Shown: in pieces, positions 18,190 to 27,966 of the stretch
Layout of the letters: each line of letters begins with the position of its first letter
Position numbering within the stretch: position 1 is the stretch's first letter
Source: Caballeronia cordobensis
GTDB lineage: Bacteria; Pseudomonadota; Gammaproteobacteria; Burkholderiales; Burkholderiaceae
DNA length: 64,000 nucleotides
Reading direction: 5' to 3'
NCBI RefSeq assembly: GCF_001544575.2
Contig: NZ_FCNY02000012.1
Coordinates: 62,001-126,000, forward strand
Notes under the pieces: generated by a model
What the model saw: the letters and a program-made list of their open reading frames with translations, nothing else
What the model was told of the DNA's origin: nothing
Databases searched by the model: none
Position numbers and translations under genes: made by a program

Positions 18190-18900
18190 TCACTTCGTGC
18201 CGGTCAACGCCGACGTTGCGATCGACGGAACGGAAATGCCGTTGGTCTTCGCGTATTGCACCGCCTGCGTGAGCGTCTGTACGAGCGACTGCAACTGTCC
18301 CGGCGCGGATTGCGCGATATAGGTCGCGGCCTGCGCCGTCGCCGGGTTCGATCCCGCCTGCAGCAGCGACGACATGTTCATCGAATTCGACACCGAGCCG
18401 AGGTCCGATTGCAGGCCGGCGTACTGCTTGACGCCTTGCCCGAGCGACGCAAGGCCATCGGTGAAAGTCTTCTTGCTGGTTGCGGTGGCCGGCGCGGTCG
18501 AGCCGCCCGCGAACGCCTGCATCAACGATTGCGACACGCTCTGCTGCGTGCCGCCGAGCTGCGACAGCACGCTCGCGCTCGGCACACCGCTTCCGCCCGA
18601 CGCGCCCTGCAGCAAGCCCGCCGCCGATTGCGCCTGGCTCGCGACGCTCGACATGCCCATCGCGGAGGCAAGGCTCGATTGCCCCGAGAGCACTTGCTGG
18701 TTCGCGCCGAGATAGTTCTGCACGAGCGACGACAGCGCCGAAGGCTGCGCCGCGCCGTTCGCGCCGGCGGCGGCTTCGGACTTATCGCTGCCGAAGCCGA
18801 ATTGCTGAAGATTGATCTGCGCGTAAGATGCGGCCGGTGCGATCAACGCGATGGCGATGCCCGCCGACAAAAGCGCTCGATGTGAATGACGGATCGGCAT
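18190..18900 (-). CDS. Exported Ser/Ala/Gln-rich hypothetical protein
   Basis: A 236-residue protein with a signal peptide (LLSAGIAIALIAPAASYAQ). The mature chain is rich in Ser, Ala, Gly and Gln and poor in charged residues. It has helical stretches such as SLVQNYLGANQQVLSGQSSL and LSQLGGTQQSVSQSLMQAFA. A good GAGAGGGG ribosome site precedes the ATG at 18900. I do not recognise a named domain. It is probably secreted or periplasmic, and the composition resembles surface or biofilm-associated small proteins, but that is only a guess. Confidence 0.65.
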   Translation of the reverse strand: MPIRHSHRALLSAGIAIALIAPAASYAQINLQQFGFGSDKSEAAAGANGAAQPSALSSLVQNYLGANQQVLSGQSSLASAMGMSSVASQAQSAAGLLQGASGGSGVPSASVLSQLGGTQQSVSQSLMQAFAGGSTAPATATSKKTFTDGLASLGQGVKQYAGLQSDLGSVSNSMNMSSLLQAGSNPATAQAATYIAQSAPGQLQSLVQTLTQAVQYAKTNGISVPSIATSALTGTK

Positions 18901-19008
18901 AGTGGTTCCCCTCTCGAATTGTCCGATGATCGATAAAGCCAGCTTCGACTCATCGGACATTCACGCAGTTCGCCGCGGAAACATTTGCTTGCGAATTGCG
19001 TCTGGAGA

Positions 19009-20130
19009 TTATGCGCACAGATCCCCGAGCGGATGCATCTCTTTACGCCACGGCGATGAGAGAAAGTGCTGCACGCGCTCGGCGCGCACCTGCGCGAGCG
19101 TCGTCGGCGCGAAACGAGGCCGCCGATCCTTGTCGATGATGAGCGCGCGCACGCCTTCGACGAAATCGCCGTCATCGATCGCGCGATACACCACGCCCAG
19201 CTCCATGCGAAAGCAATCCGCAAGGGACATCTGCCGGCCGCGCAGGAGCGCGTGATACGTCACTTCGAGCATGGTCGGCGAGTGGCTTGCGAGCGTGGCG
19301 AGCGTCGCGCGCGACCATTCGTTGTCCGCATCGGCAGCGAGCGACGCCGCGATGCGTTCCGCGCCGCCCGTCGGGCACGGCGCGAAGTGCCGCCGGATCT
19401 GCGCGCGGATGTCGTCGAGCGGCGCGTGGCGCTCGATATTCGCGCCCGGCACGAACACGCGCTTCAACTGCGTCATTGCATCTTGCGCATCGTTCCAGCG
19501 CAGCGTTTCGAGACGCTCGATGAAACCGCGCAGCCAGGTAGACGGCACGCATTCGTCCGCGAGCCCGATGCGCTTCGCATCCGCGCCCGACAACGTCGCG
19601 CCGGTCAGGCCGACATACAGCGCGAGATCGCGCGGCAGCACGCGCAGGAAGTGCGTCGCGCCGACATCGGGCAACAGGCCAATACGCGTTTCGGGCATCG
19701 CCATGCGCGTGCGCTCGGTCGCGATGCGCAACGCGGCGCCCTGCGCGAGTCCCATGCCGCCGCCCATCACGATGCCATCCATCAGCGCGATGACCGGCTT
19801 CGAGAAACGATGAATCGTGTAATCGAGCCGGTATTCGTCGATGAAGAATTTCAGCCACGGCGTGGCGTGATGCGGATCGTTGCGTGCGGCGTGATACAGC
19901 TTGCGCACGTCGCCGCCCGCGCAAAATGCTTTGTCGCCGCTGCCGCGTAAAACGACCGCGAGAATGGCATCGTCCTCGGCGCAGGTCGCGAAACGATCGG
20001 CGAGCAGCGCGATCATGTCGTGCGACAGCGCGTTCAACGCATGCGGCCGGTCGAGCGTGATGATCGCCACCCGATTGACGATCTCGAACGCAACCTCGGG
20101 CGTGTCGCGCAACAGTGCTTGCGTGCTCAT
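19009..20130 (-). CDS. 3-hydroxyisobutyryl-CoA hydrolase (enoyl-CoA hydratase superfamily)
   Basis: A 373-residue crotonase-fold protein with the HIBCH-type signatures ALNALSHDMI, FCAGGDVRKLYH, DGIVMGGGMGLAQGA, MPETRIGLLPDVGATHFLRVL and LTGATLSGADAKRIGLAD. It is about 100 residues longer than simple hydratases, as expected for HIBCH. It hydrolyses 3-hydroxyisobutyryl-CoA in valine breakdown. It is the third gene of an operon with an acyl-CoA dehydrogenase and an AMP-forming ligase, beginning four bases after the ligase stop. Confidence 0.85.
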   Translation of the reverse strand: MSTQALLRDTPEVAFEIVNRVAIITLDRPHALNALSHDMIALLADRFATCAEDDAILAVVLRGSGDKAFCAGGDVRKLYHAARNDPHHATPWLKFFIDEYRLDYTIHRFSKPVIALMDGIVMGGGMGLAQGAALRIATERTRMAMPETRIGLLPDVGATHFLRVLPRDLALYVGLTGATLSGADAKRIGLADECVPSTWLRGFIERLETLRWNDAQDAMTQLKRVFVPGANIERHAPLDDIRAQIRRHFAPCPTGGAERIAASLAADADNEWSRATLATLASHSPTMLEVTYHALLRGRQMSLADCFRMELGVVYRAIDDGDFVEGVRALIIDKDRRPRFAPTTLAQVRAERVQHFLSSPWRKEMHPLGDLCA

Positions 20131-20134
20131 GCGC

Positions 20135-21841
20135 TCAATCCGCCTTGCCGCTCTGACGCAGCTCCGGAAAATCCTCTTCCCAGAACTCGAACTCGCCGCG
20201 CGCGCCCGCTTCCGCGCGCGCCGCTTCCTGCCTGCGCAAATCGACGCGGCGGATCTTGCCGGAAATCGTCTTCGGCAGTTCGGCGAATTCCAGCCGGCGG
20301 ATGCGCTTGTACGGCGCGAGCCGCTCGCGCGAGAACGCGAACACGCTCTTCGCGAGTTCCGGTCCGATGGCATAGCCGTGACGCAGCGTGACGAACGCCT
20401 TCGGCACCGACAGGCGCAGCGGATCGGGACTCGGCACGACCGCAGCCTCCGCAATCGCCTCGTGCTCGATCAGCACGCTTTCAAGCTCGAAAGGACTCAG
20501 CCGGTAATCCGACGACTTGAACACGTCGTCCGCCCGGCCCACATAGACGAAGTAGCCGTCCGCGCCGCGCGCCGCCACGTCGGACGTGCGATAGAAGCCG
20601 CCGCGCATCGCGTTTTCGGTGGCTTTCGCGTTGCCGGCGTAACCGGTCATCAGGCCGAGCGGCGGCGGATTCAGTTCGAGCGCGATCTCGCCTTCCTCGG
20701 CGTGCGCGCCGTCCGGATCGAGCAGCGCCACGCGATAACCCGGCAACGGGCGGCCCATCGAGCCCGGCACGAGCCGCTGGCCCGGCGTGTTGGCGATCTG
20801 CGCGGTGGTCTCGGTTTGCCCGTAGCCATCGCGGATCGACAAGCCCCACGCGGCCTGCACGCGCTCGATGATCTCCGGATTGAGCGGCTCGCCCGCGCCC
20901 ACGATCTCGCGCAGCTTCACCGCATACGAAGCGAGCGGCTCCTGCACCAGCATGCGCCACACGGTCGGCGGCGCGCAAAGCGTGGTGACGTCGTGCTTGA
21001 CGAGCGCATCGAGCGTGCGCGCCGCGTCGAAGCGGCTGAAGTTGTAGATGAACACGCACGCCTGCGCATTCCACGGCGCGAAGAAGCAGCTCCACGCGTG
21101 CTTCGCCCAGCCGGGCGAGCTGATGTTCCAGTGCACGTCGCCGGGTTGCAGGCCGATCCAGTACATCGTCGACAAATGGCCGACCGGATAGCTTTGATGC
21201 GTATGCGCGACGAGCTTCGGCTTCGACGTCGTGCCCGAGGTGAAGTACAGCAGATACGGATCGTTGGCGTTCGTTTCGGCATCCGGACGAAAATCCGGCG
21301 CTGCATCGTAAGCGGCTTCGTAGGCGAGCCAGCCGTCCTTCGCGCCGCCCACCGCAATGCGCAAACCGGGCACGTCGATGCCGTCGAACTTCTTCGTTTC
21401 CGCCGCATCGACGATCACATGCTGCACGCCGCCCAGCGCGATGCGGTCGCGCAGGTCCGCGCTCGCGAGCTGCGTCGTGGCGGGCAGGACGATCGCGCCG
21501 AGCTTCATCGCGGCGAGCATCGTTTCCCATAGCTCGACGCGGTTCGGCAGCATCAGCAGAATGCGTTCGCCGCGCCCGACGTTCAGGCCGCGCAAATGAT
21601 TCGCCACGCGCGCGGAACGCTCGCTCATCTGCGCGAACGAAAGACGCGTCTCGCCGCCGCCTTCATTGACGATATGCAGCGCAGGCGCATCGTTGCCGCG
21701 CGCCATCGGATCGAAATAATCGAGCGCCCAGTTGAAGCGATCGAGCACGGGCCACTCGAACTCGCGATACGCCGTGTCGTAATCGGTGCGATGCGCAAAG
21801 AGAAAATCTCGTGCTTCGATGAATGCCTGTGCTCGATTCAT
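20135..21841 (-). CDS. AMP-forming acyl-CoA synthetase
   Basis: A 568-residue adenylate-forming ligase. The P-loop-like motif is YFTSGTTSKPKLVAHTH, the core motifs are YGQTETTA and GYFVYVGRADDVFKSSDYRLSP, and the catalytic Lys lies in LPKTISGKIRRVDLR. It activates a carboxylic acid to its CoA thioester. Flanked by an acyl-CoA dehydrogenase and a 3-hydroxyisobutyryl-CoA hydrolase, its substrate is probably a short or branched-chain acid. The ATG at 21841 (MNRAQAFIEARDFLF) is preferred; the longer frame upstream overlaps the dehydrogenase. Confidence 0.87.
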   Translation of the reverse strand: MNRAQAFIEARDFLFAHRTDYDTAYREFEWPVLDRFNWALDYFDPMARGNDAPALHIVNEGGGETRLSFAQMSERSARVANHLRGLNVGRGERILLMLPNRVELWETMLAAMKLGAIVLPATTQLASADLRDRIALGGVQHVIVDAAETKKFDGIDVPGLRIAVGGAKDGWLAYEAAYDAAPDFRPDAETNANDPYLLYFTSGTTSKPKLVAHTHQSYPVGHLSTMYWIGLQPGDVHWNISSPGWAKHAWSCFFAPWNAQACVFIYNFSRFDAARTLDALVKHDVTTLCAPPTVWRMLVQEPLASYAVKLREIVGAGEPLNPEIIERVQAAWGLSIRDGYGQTETTAQIANTPGQRLVPGSMGRPLPGYRVALLDPDGAHAEEGEIALELNPPPLGLMTGYAGNAKATENAMRGGFYRTSDVAARGADGYFVYVGRADDVFKSSDYRLSPFELESVLIEHEAIAEAAVVPSPDPLRLSVPKAFVTLRHGYAIGPELAKSVFAFSRERLAPYKRIRRLEFAELPKTISGKIRRVDLRRQEAARAEAGARGEFEFWEEDFPELRQSGKAD

Positions 21842-21861
21842 TGCGTCTCCGTTTATAGGTT

Positions 21862-22998
21862 TTAGACGTTGCGCGCGATCACCATCCGTTGCACTTCGCT
21901 CGTGCCCTCGTAAATCTGCGTGATGCGCGCATCCCGATAGTGACGCTCCACCGGATAGTCCTGCAGATAGCCGTAGCCGCCGTGAATCTGGATCGCATCG
22001 GAACACACGCGCTCGGCCATTTCGGATGCATACAGCTTCGCCTGCGACGCCTCCGACAGGCACGGCACGCCTTCCGTGCGCATGCGCGCCGCGTGATGAA
22101 TCAAGAGGCGCGCGGCGTTGATCTGCGTCTGCATGTCGGCGAGCATGTTCGCGACCGACTGATGTTCCCGGATCGCCTTGCCGAACTGCACGCGGTCTTT
22201 GGCATACGCGCGTGCCGCGTCGAACGCCGCGCGCGCGATGCCGAGCGCCTGCGCCGCGATGCCGATGCGCCCGCCTTCGAGATTCGACAACGCGATCTTC
22301 AGCCCTTCGCCGCGCTGGCCGAGCAGATTCCCGGCGGGAATCGCGCAATCGTCGAAGTTGATCGGGCAGGTATCCGATGCGCGGATGCCCAGCTTGTGCT
22401 CCGGCGCGCCGACGTTGAAGCCTGGCGTATCCGTCGGCACGATGAACGCCGAGATGCCGCGCTTGCCCAGTTCGGGATCGGTGACGGCGAAGACGATCGC
22501 GACGCCCGCGCGCCTGCCGTTGGTGACGAACTGCTTGCTGCCCGAAAGCACCCACTTGCCGTCTTTCTCGACGGCGCGCACGCGCAGGTTGTTCGCCTCG
22601 GAGCCCGCCTGCGGCTCCGTCAGGCAAAACGCGCCGATGATCTCGCCGCTCGCGAGCTTCGGCAGCCATTCCGCCTTCTGCGCGTCGGTGCCGTACGCGA
22701 GAATCGGGCCGCAGCCGACGGAGTTGTGCACGCTCATCAGCGTCGCGCAGGACGCGCAGCCGGCGGCGATTTCTTCCATCGCAAGCGCGTAGGCGGTGTA
22801 ATCGCTGAAGGTGCCGCCGAGTTCCGCGGGCACGATCATGCCGAGCAGGCCGAGTTCGCCGAGCTGCTTCACGACCGCGTCGGGAATGGCGCCGTCCTTG
22901 TCCCACTGGCCCGCGTTGGGCGCGAGCACTTCGGTGGCGAACTGGCGAGCCGCGTCGCGGATCATGCGCTGCTCTTCGGTGAGGAAAGCGTCGATCAT
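21862..22998 (-). CDS. Short/branched-chain acyl-CoA dehydrogenase
   Basis: A 378-residue FAD-dependent dehydrogenase. Signatures are FCLTEPQAGSEANNLR, FVTNGRRAGV, the second signature QIHGGYGYLQDYPVER and the catalytic Glu in QIYEGTSEVQRMVIAR, placed as in butyryl- and isobutyryl-CoA dehydrogenases. It is the first gene of the three-gene operon running to 19009, and a divergent AraC regulator lies 130 bp away. Together they look like a module for activation and oxidation of isobutyrate or valine-derived acids. Confidence 0.88.
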   Translation of the reverse strand: MIDAFLTEEQRMIRDAARQFATEVLAPNAGQWDKDGAIPDAVVKQLGELGLLGMIVPAELGGTFSDYTAYALAMEEIAAGCASCATLMSVHNSVGCGPILAYGTDAQKAEWLPKLASGEIIGAFCLTEPQAGSEANNLRVRAVEKDGKWVLSGSKQFVTNGRRAGVAIVFAVTDPELGKRGISAFIVPTDTPGFNVGAPEHKLGIRASDTCPINFDDCAIPAGNLLGQRGEGLKIALSNLEGGRIGIAAQALGIARAAFDAARAYAKDRVQFGKAIREHQSVANMLADMQTQINAARLLIHHAARMRTEGVPCLSEASQAKLYASEMAERVCSDAIQIHGGYGYLQDYPVERHYRDARITQIYEGTSEVQRMVIARNV

Positions 22999-23128
22999 GT
23001 TTCGATTATCGGGTGATGGAATGGTGGCGGCTGTTGCGAGGCATCGATCGGATACACTGGCTCGCCGCCGTCAGACGGGCGGATGGGCCGTCTGCGCACG
23101 AGTCTAGGCAATCGCCGGACATTAGCCG

Positions 23129-24193
23129 ATGCCCAAAACGATCACGCTAACTGAGCGCTTTGGCCACCTAGTGACAACCCCAACTCCCGGACGCAACATC
23201 GAGCGCGACTCGATCTCGGTCAGCCTCGTCGAAGCGGCGCTGCGCTGCGCCGAGGCGCGCGGCGTCGCGCGCGAAGGTCTGCTGGCCGCTGCGGGCATCG
23301 CGCCGGCAACGCTGGATTCGCCGCGGGCCCGCGTGTCGCCGGTGCAATACGGCAGGCTGTGGAACGCCACCGCCGACGCGCTCGACGACGAGTTCTTCGG
23401 CCAGGACCCGCATCCGATGCGCCGCGGCAGCTTCGTGCTGCTGTGCCACGCGGCGCTGACCGCGCGCGACGGCGCGCAGGCGCTCGCGCGCATCGCCGGC
23501 TTCATGCGCCTCGTGCTCGATGAACTGACCTTCACGCCCGACATCGACGAAACGCGCGTGCGCATCTGGCTCGACGACAAAGCCGCGCCCAAAACGATGT
23601 TCGCCTACGCGACGGGCTTCATCCTCGTGTACGGGCTGTTGTGCTGGCTGGTCGGGCGGCGCATTCCGGTGCTCGCGGCGCACTTGCGCTGCCCCGAACC
23701 GCAGGCGAGCGACGAATACCGCCTCATGTTCTGCGACGACCTGCGCTTCGACGCGCCGCGCTCGTTCGTCGATCTGCCGGCCGACTGCGCGGCGCTGCCG
23801 GTCGTGCAGACAGCCGCGACGCTCAGGCGCTTCCTGCGCGACGCGCCGGCGAATTTCATCGTGAAATACCGCAATCCGGATTCGCTCGCGGCCCGCATCA
23901 AGGCGCGCCTGAAGCAGACCGCGCCGACGGACTGGCCCGAAGCCGACAACCTCGCGGCCGCGCTGCATATGGCGGAAGCGACGCTGCGGCGGCGTCTGAA
24001 ACAGGAAGGGCTGACGTACCAGACGATCAAGGATGCGCTGCGGCGCGACCTCGCGATCGCGCGCCTCGCGCACACGCAGGACACGATCCCGCAAATTTCC
24101 GATGCGCTCGGCTTCGCGGAACCGAGCGCGTTCCGGCGGGCCTTCCGAAAGTGGACGGGCGTGCGCCCCGCCGACTACCGCCGCGAGGGCTGA
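23129..24193 (+). CDS. AraC-type transcriptional regulator
   Basis: A 354-residue regulator. The N-terminal two thirds match the 'arabinose-binding' domain of the GadW/OruR-like branch (LVEAALRCAEARGVAREGLLAAAGI). The C-terminal AraC HTH spans about residues 260-350, with MAEATLRRRLKQEGLTYQ and IPQISDALGFAEPSAFRRAFRKWTGVRPADYR. It is divergent from the acyl-CoA dehydrogenase operon and is the likely activator of that operon. Confidence 0.87.
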   Translation: MPKTITLTERFGHLVTTPTPGRNIERDSISVSLVEAALRCAEARGVAREGLLAAAGIAPATLDSPRARVSPVQYGRLWNATADALDDEFFGQDPHPMRRGSFVLLCHAALTARDGAQALARIAGFMRLVLDELTFTPDIDETRVRIWLDDKAAPKTMFAYATGFILVYGLLCWLVGRRIPVLAAHLRCPEPQASDEYRLMFCDDLRFDAPRSFVDLPADCAALPVVQTAATLRRFLRDAPANFIVKYRNPDSLAARIKARLKQTAPTDWPEADNLAAALHMAEATLRRRLKQEGLTYQTIKDALRRDLAIARLAHTQDTIPQISDALGFAEPSAFRRAFRKWTGVRPADYRREG

Positions 24194-24256
24194 CTGCGCG
24201 GGTTTCGCGAGGCTGCTATATTGAATTGTCGATGACTTCGCATCGCGGAGCGCACC

Positions 24257-24418
24257 ATGAAGAAAGCCAGCCAGGATCAACGTTTGAAGGAAGACCGGCC
24301 GCGCGCCGCGAACGAAGAGGATTTGCTCGACGAGGCGCTCGAAGAGACCTTTCCGGCGAGCGATCCGATTGCGGTGCATCCGGAACCGGACACGCCGAAA
24401 GACGGCAAGAAGAAATAA
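24257..24418 (+). CDS. Small conserved protein with an ETFPASDP motif
   Basis: A 53-residue, very charged protein: a basic N-terminus, the block LLDEALEETFPASDPIAV, and a Lys-rich tail. Short proteins sharing the LDEALEETFPASDPIA core are frequent in proteobacteria (recalled, not checked), and their function is unknown. A GGAG lies seven bases before the ATG. The stop at 24418 is directly followed by the stop of the convergent gene at 24419. Confidence 0.65.
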   Translation: MKKASQDQRLKEDRPRAANEEDLLDEALEETFPASDPIAVHPEPDTPKDGKKK

Positions 24419-25090
24419 TCACTCGCCCAGTTCGGGCTCGTCCGGGGTCGAGAGCAGCGCCACCAGCTTCTCGACATGCTGATGTAACAGCTTGACGTGC
24501 TTGTCGATCTGTTCGAGTCGGCCGGTCAGATCGGCCTTCGCCGCTTCGCTCATGCGATCAGAGGCGATCAGTTCATCGACCTTCGGCTGCATTCCGTCGA
24601 CCTGTAACAGCCCGAGCTGGCGCTCCAGACGGCGCAAATCCTGCGAAAGCAGTTCGCGATTCTTGCGGAAAAGCAAGTCGCGACGGTTCGCTTCGGCGTT
24701 TTGCTGGGCGATATCGGCGACACGGCGCGTCGCTTCGGTCTGCGAAAGCAACGGCTCCGGGCCGCGCAACACCGGGCGCTTCGGCGCGGGATGCGCGGTG
24801 CCGCGGAACACGGCCATCGGCGTTTCTTCGTCGATCGCGCGCTGCACGTCGGGCGGGACTTCTTCGCTCGCACGGCGTTCGTCCATCCAGTGCGGCGGCA
24901 GGCCCGTCACGAGTTCGATGCCGCGCACGAACTCCTCATTGAAATCGCGCTGACCCGCGACAATGAGCTTCATGAACGTCGGCGAGAAGTTCATCATGCG
25001 CGCGAGGCGCCCAGCGCCTCCCGGCGAGCCGACCAGGACGTTCAGGTTGGCGCGCCAGACAAGGAACAGCGTTTCGTCGAAATCTTCCAT
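24419..25090 (-). CDS. Hypothetical protein with a HTH-like N-terminus and C-terminal coiled coil
   Basis: A 223-residue protein. The N-terminal 80 residues (RANLNVLVGSPGGAGRLARMMNFSPTFMKLIVAGQ...GIELVTGLPPHWMDERR) have the look of a phage-repressor-like DNA-binding fold. The C-terminal half is heavily charged and helical, with heptad-like LSQDLRRLERQLGLLQ and LEQIDKHVKLLHQHVEKLVALL, suggesting dimerisation through a coiled coil. It may be a transcription factor or nucleoid-associated protein, which is inferred from shape only. The start at 25090 is the last ATG before the conserved-looking region. Confidence 0.6.
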   Translation of the reverse strand: MEDFDETLFLVWRANLNVLVGSPGGAGRLARMMNFSPTFMKLIVAGQRDFNEEFVRGIELVTGLPPHWMDERRASEEVPPDVQRAIDEETPMAVFRGTAHPAPKRPVLRGPEPLLSQTEATRRVADIAQQNAEANRRDLLFRKNRELLSQDLRRLERQLGLLQVDGMQPKVDELIASDRMSEAAKADLTGRLEQIDKHVKLLHQHVEKLVALLSTPDEPELGE

Positions 25091-25308
25091 GAACAGGCTC
25101 CAGGCAGACCGACGCGCCCGAAGGTGCACATCGGCGTTGCGCGCGGCGGCTGCGCGCGCATGCATATCCGGTTCCCGCATTTGCTCGTTATGACCGTGCA
25201 CCGTCGCCGGCGCGTCGTCTACATACCGCATAAAACACCATACTACCTTCATCGGCAAGCGATGCGGACGACGGCCGTGCCGCCGCCGTTCCGCTCGCCA
25301 CCGGCCCC

Positions 25309-26604
25309 TCAGGGCTCGTTGCGCAGATAGCCTTCCTTGCTCGGATCGAGCATCCGCCAGGAAACAATGAGCGAAATCGCGCACATCAGGGTCACGTACC
25401 AGAAAAACGTGGATTCGCTGCCGAGCGACTTGAGCTTCAGCGCGACGAATTCCGCCGAGCCGCCGAACACCGCGTTGGCGACCGCATACGACAGGCCGAC
25501 GCCCAGCGCGCGCACTTCCGGCGGGAACATTTCGGCCTTGATGAGACCGCTGATCGACGTATAGAAGCTCACGATGGCGAGCGCCGCGACCACCAGCACG
25601 AAGGCCATGACCGGGCTCGACACGGTGGAAAGCGCATGCAGGAGCGGCACGGTGCAGATCGTCGCCAGGCCGCCGAACCAGAGCATCGACGCACGGCGCC
25701 CGATACGGTCCGACAACGCGCCGAAGAGCGGCTGCAGCAGCATGTAGACGAAGAGCGCGGCGGTCATCACGTTGCTGGCGGTCTTCGCGTGCATGCCGGC
25801 CGTGTTGACCAGGTACTTCTGCATGTAGGTCGTGAACGTGTAGAAAATCAGCGAGCCGCCCGCCGTGAAGCCGACCACGGTCATGAACGCGCCCTTGTGC
25901 TGCAGCAGGCCCTTGAGCGTGCCCGCCTCCTTGCGATGACGCGTTTCGGCGGTCGAGGTTTCGTCGAGCGAACGGCGCAGATACAGCGAAACCAGCGCCG
26001 CACACGCGCCGATGAAGAACGGCACGCGCCAGCCCCACGCCTTCAGCTCTTCCGTCGAGAGAAACAGTTGCAGGATCACGAGCACGAGAAGCGCGGCAAG
26101 CTGCCCGCCGATCAGCGTCACGTACTGGAACGACGCGAAAAAGCCGCGCCGGCCGCGCAGCGCGACTTCACTCATATAGGTCGCGCTCGTGCCGTATTCG
26201 CCGCCCACCGACAAACCCTGGAACAGGCGCGCGATCAACAGCAGAAACGGTGCCCACGCACCGATGCTCGCGTAGGTCGGCAGGAAGGTGATGACGAGGG
26301 AACCGCCGCACATCATCAGGACGGAGATCATCATCGCGTTGCGGCGGCCGTGCTTGTCCGCGATGCGGCCGAAGAGCCAGCCGCCGATCGGGCGCATCAG
26401 GAAGCCCGCCGCGAACACGCCCGCGGTGTTCAGAAGCTGCACGGTCGGATCGCCGCCCGGGAAGAACGCCGCGGAGAAATACAGCGCGAGGAACGAGTAG
26501 ATATAGAAGTCGAACCACTCGACGAGGTTGCCCGACGAGGCGCCGACGATCGCGAAAACGCGACGCCGGGTGTCCTCGGGGGTATAAGCGTGAATGTCGG
26601 TCAT
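25309..26604 (-). CDS. MFS transporter, metabolite:H+ symporter family
   Basis: A 431-residue twelve-helix transporter of the MHS subfamily (ShiA/ProP/KgtP-like). The family motifs are GNLVEWFDFYIYSFLALYFSAAFFP near the N-terminus, RPIGGWLFGRIADKHGRRNAM between helices 2 and 3, and SVGGEYGTSATYMSEVA. Members import small organic acids or osmolytes with protons; the substrate is not given by the neighbours. There is no regulator next to it. Confidence 0.87.
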   Translation of the reverse strand: MTDIHAYTPEDTRRRVFAIVGASSGNLVEWFDFYIYSFLALYFSAAFFPGGDPTVQLLNTAGVFAAGFLMRPIGGWLFGRIADKHGRRNAMMISVLMMCGGSLVITFLPTYASIGAWAPFLLLIARLFQGLSVGGEYGTSATYMSEVALRGRRGFFASFQYVTLIGGQLAALLVLVILQLFLSTEELKAWGWRVPFFIGACAALVSLYLRRSLDETSTAETRHRKEAGTLKGLLQHKGAFMTVVGFTAGGSLIFYTFTTYMQKYLVNTAGMHAKTASNVMTAALFVYMLLQPLFGALSDRIGRRASMLWFGGLATICTVPLLHALSTVSSPVMAFVLVVAALAIVSFYTSISGLIKAEMFPPEVRALGVGLSYAVANAVFGGSAEFVALKLKSLGSESTFFWYVTLMCAISLIVSWRMLDPSKEGYLRNEP

Positions 26605-26930
26605 GTTGTTTCTGGCTCTTGGTCACTGTCTGGGTGGCGTTTGCCGGGGCTCGTGACCCCGGCGCGGGCGCTCTTGGCGGCGTTCGGGCGCAAGTTTATA
26701 CGACGGTTCGGCGAAGGGCGCGCGACCGTGGCGTGCGCAATTTCCTGACCTCTGTTTTCCGCCGATGGCGTGCGGCGCGCGCTCAGGCTTGTCATAAAAG
26801 CATTTCGCTGCCGTTTTGCAGGCGTGCGGCCGCTCCGGTTTCGCGTGCATTTAGTAATTACCCTTAGACTAGATTTCACACTATTTATCGATAAAGTCTC
26901 GGAATCACGAATCGCATCGACGAGGACCGC
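26605..26930. other. Intergenic region without a gene
   Basis: No supportable coding region in 326 bases between the divergent MFS and DUF2891 genes. The right half (about 26848-26895) is AT-rich and contains TTACCC and TATTTATCGATAAAG, plausible promoter territory for the gene at 26931. A GAGG ribosome site ends eight bases before that ATG. Confidence 0.5.
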
Positions 26931-27953
26931 ATGAATCCGCATCAACCGATCACGCTCGACGCCGCGCTCGCGTCGAAGTTCGCGCAGGTCGCGCTCGGCC
27001 ACCTGACGCGCGAATATCCGAACAAGCTCGATCACGTCATGGCCGGCGAGGCTGATGTACAAGGCCCGCGCGCGCTGCATCCGATCTTCTACGGCAGCTT
27101 CGACTGGCATTCCTGCGTGCATGGCTACTGGCTGATCGCGCGCCTCTACGACCGCTTTCCCGGCTTGCCGGAGGCGCAGCGCATCCGCGCGGTGATCGAC
27201 GAGCATTTCACCGCCGCGAACGTGGAGGCGGAAGTCGCCTATTTGCGGCGTCCGGCCGCGCGGGGTTTCGAACGGCCGTACGGCTGGGCGTGGCTGCTCG
27301 CGCTCGCGGGCCAGCTTCGCTCGATGCAGTCCGACGACGGCGCGCGCTGGGCTCGCACGCTCCAGCCGCTTGCCGATGCATTCGTCGCGCGCTTCGAAGA
27401 ATTTCTGCCGAAAGCGACGTATCCGCTGCGTGTCGGGACGCACTTCAACATGGCGTTCGCGCTGACGCTGGCGATCGGCTATGCGCGCATCGCTCAGAAT
27501 GCGGACTTCGAGCGCCTGCTGAGCGGCACGGCCCTGCGCTGGTTCGAACAGGACGAGGCGTGCCAGGCGTGGGAGCCGGCGGGCGACGAATTCCTGTCGC
27601 CGTCGCTGATGGAAGCGGTGCTGATGCGCCACATGCTGCCGGGCGACCGCTTCGTCGGCTGGTTCGACCGCTTTCTACCGCGCATCGCGGCGCGCGAGCC
27701 TGCGACGCTTTTCACGCCCGCAACCGTCACCGACCGCAGCGACGGCAAGCTCGCGCACCTCGACGGCCTGAACCTGAGCCGCGCATGGTGCCAGCGGACG
27801 ATCGCACGCGCGCTGCCGCCGGGCGATGCGCGCATCGCCGTGCTCGAAACCAGCGCGGGCGAGCATCTGGCTTCGGGGCTCGCCCACGTCGCGGGCGATT
27901 ACATGGGCGAGCACTGGCTCGCGACCTTCGCGCTGCTCGCGCTCGAAGCGTGA
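26931..27953 (+). CDS. DUF2891 family protein
   Basis: A 340-residue protein with the DUF2891 pattern: EYPNKLDHV, HPIFYGSFDWHSCVHGYWLIARL, ERPYGWAWLLAL, HFNMAFALTLAIGYAR, EPAGDEFLSPSLMEA, GLNLSRAWCQRTIA and YMGEHWLATFALLAL. The fold is expected to be an alpha/alpha toroid with conserved His and Trp around a pocket, reminiscent of carbohydrate-active or DUF1680-like enzymes. There is no signal peptide and no known reaction. Confidence 0.8.
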   Translation: MNPHQPITLDAALASKFAQVALGHLTREYPNKLDHVMAGEADVQGPRALHPIFYGSFDWHSCVHGYWLIARLYDRFPGLPEAQRIRAVIDEHFTAANVEAEVAYLRRPAARGFERPYGWAWLLALAGQLRSMQSDDGARWARTLQPLADAFVARFEEFLPKATYPLRVGTHFNMAFALTLAIGYARIAQNADFERLLSGTALRWFEQDEACQAWEPAGDEFLSPSLMEAVLMRHMLPGDRFVGWFDRFLPRIAAREPATLFTPATVTDRSDGKLAHLDGLNLSRAWCQRTIARALPPGDARIAVLETSAGEHLASGLAHVAGDYMGEHWLATFALLALEA

Positions 27954-27966
27954 CGCCGGCCGCGCC

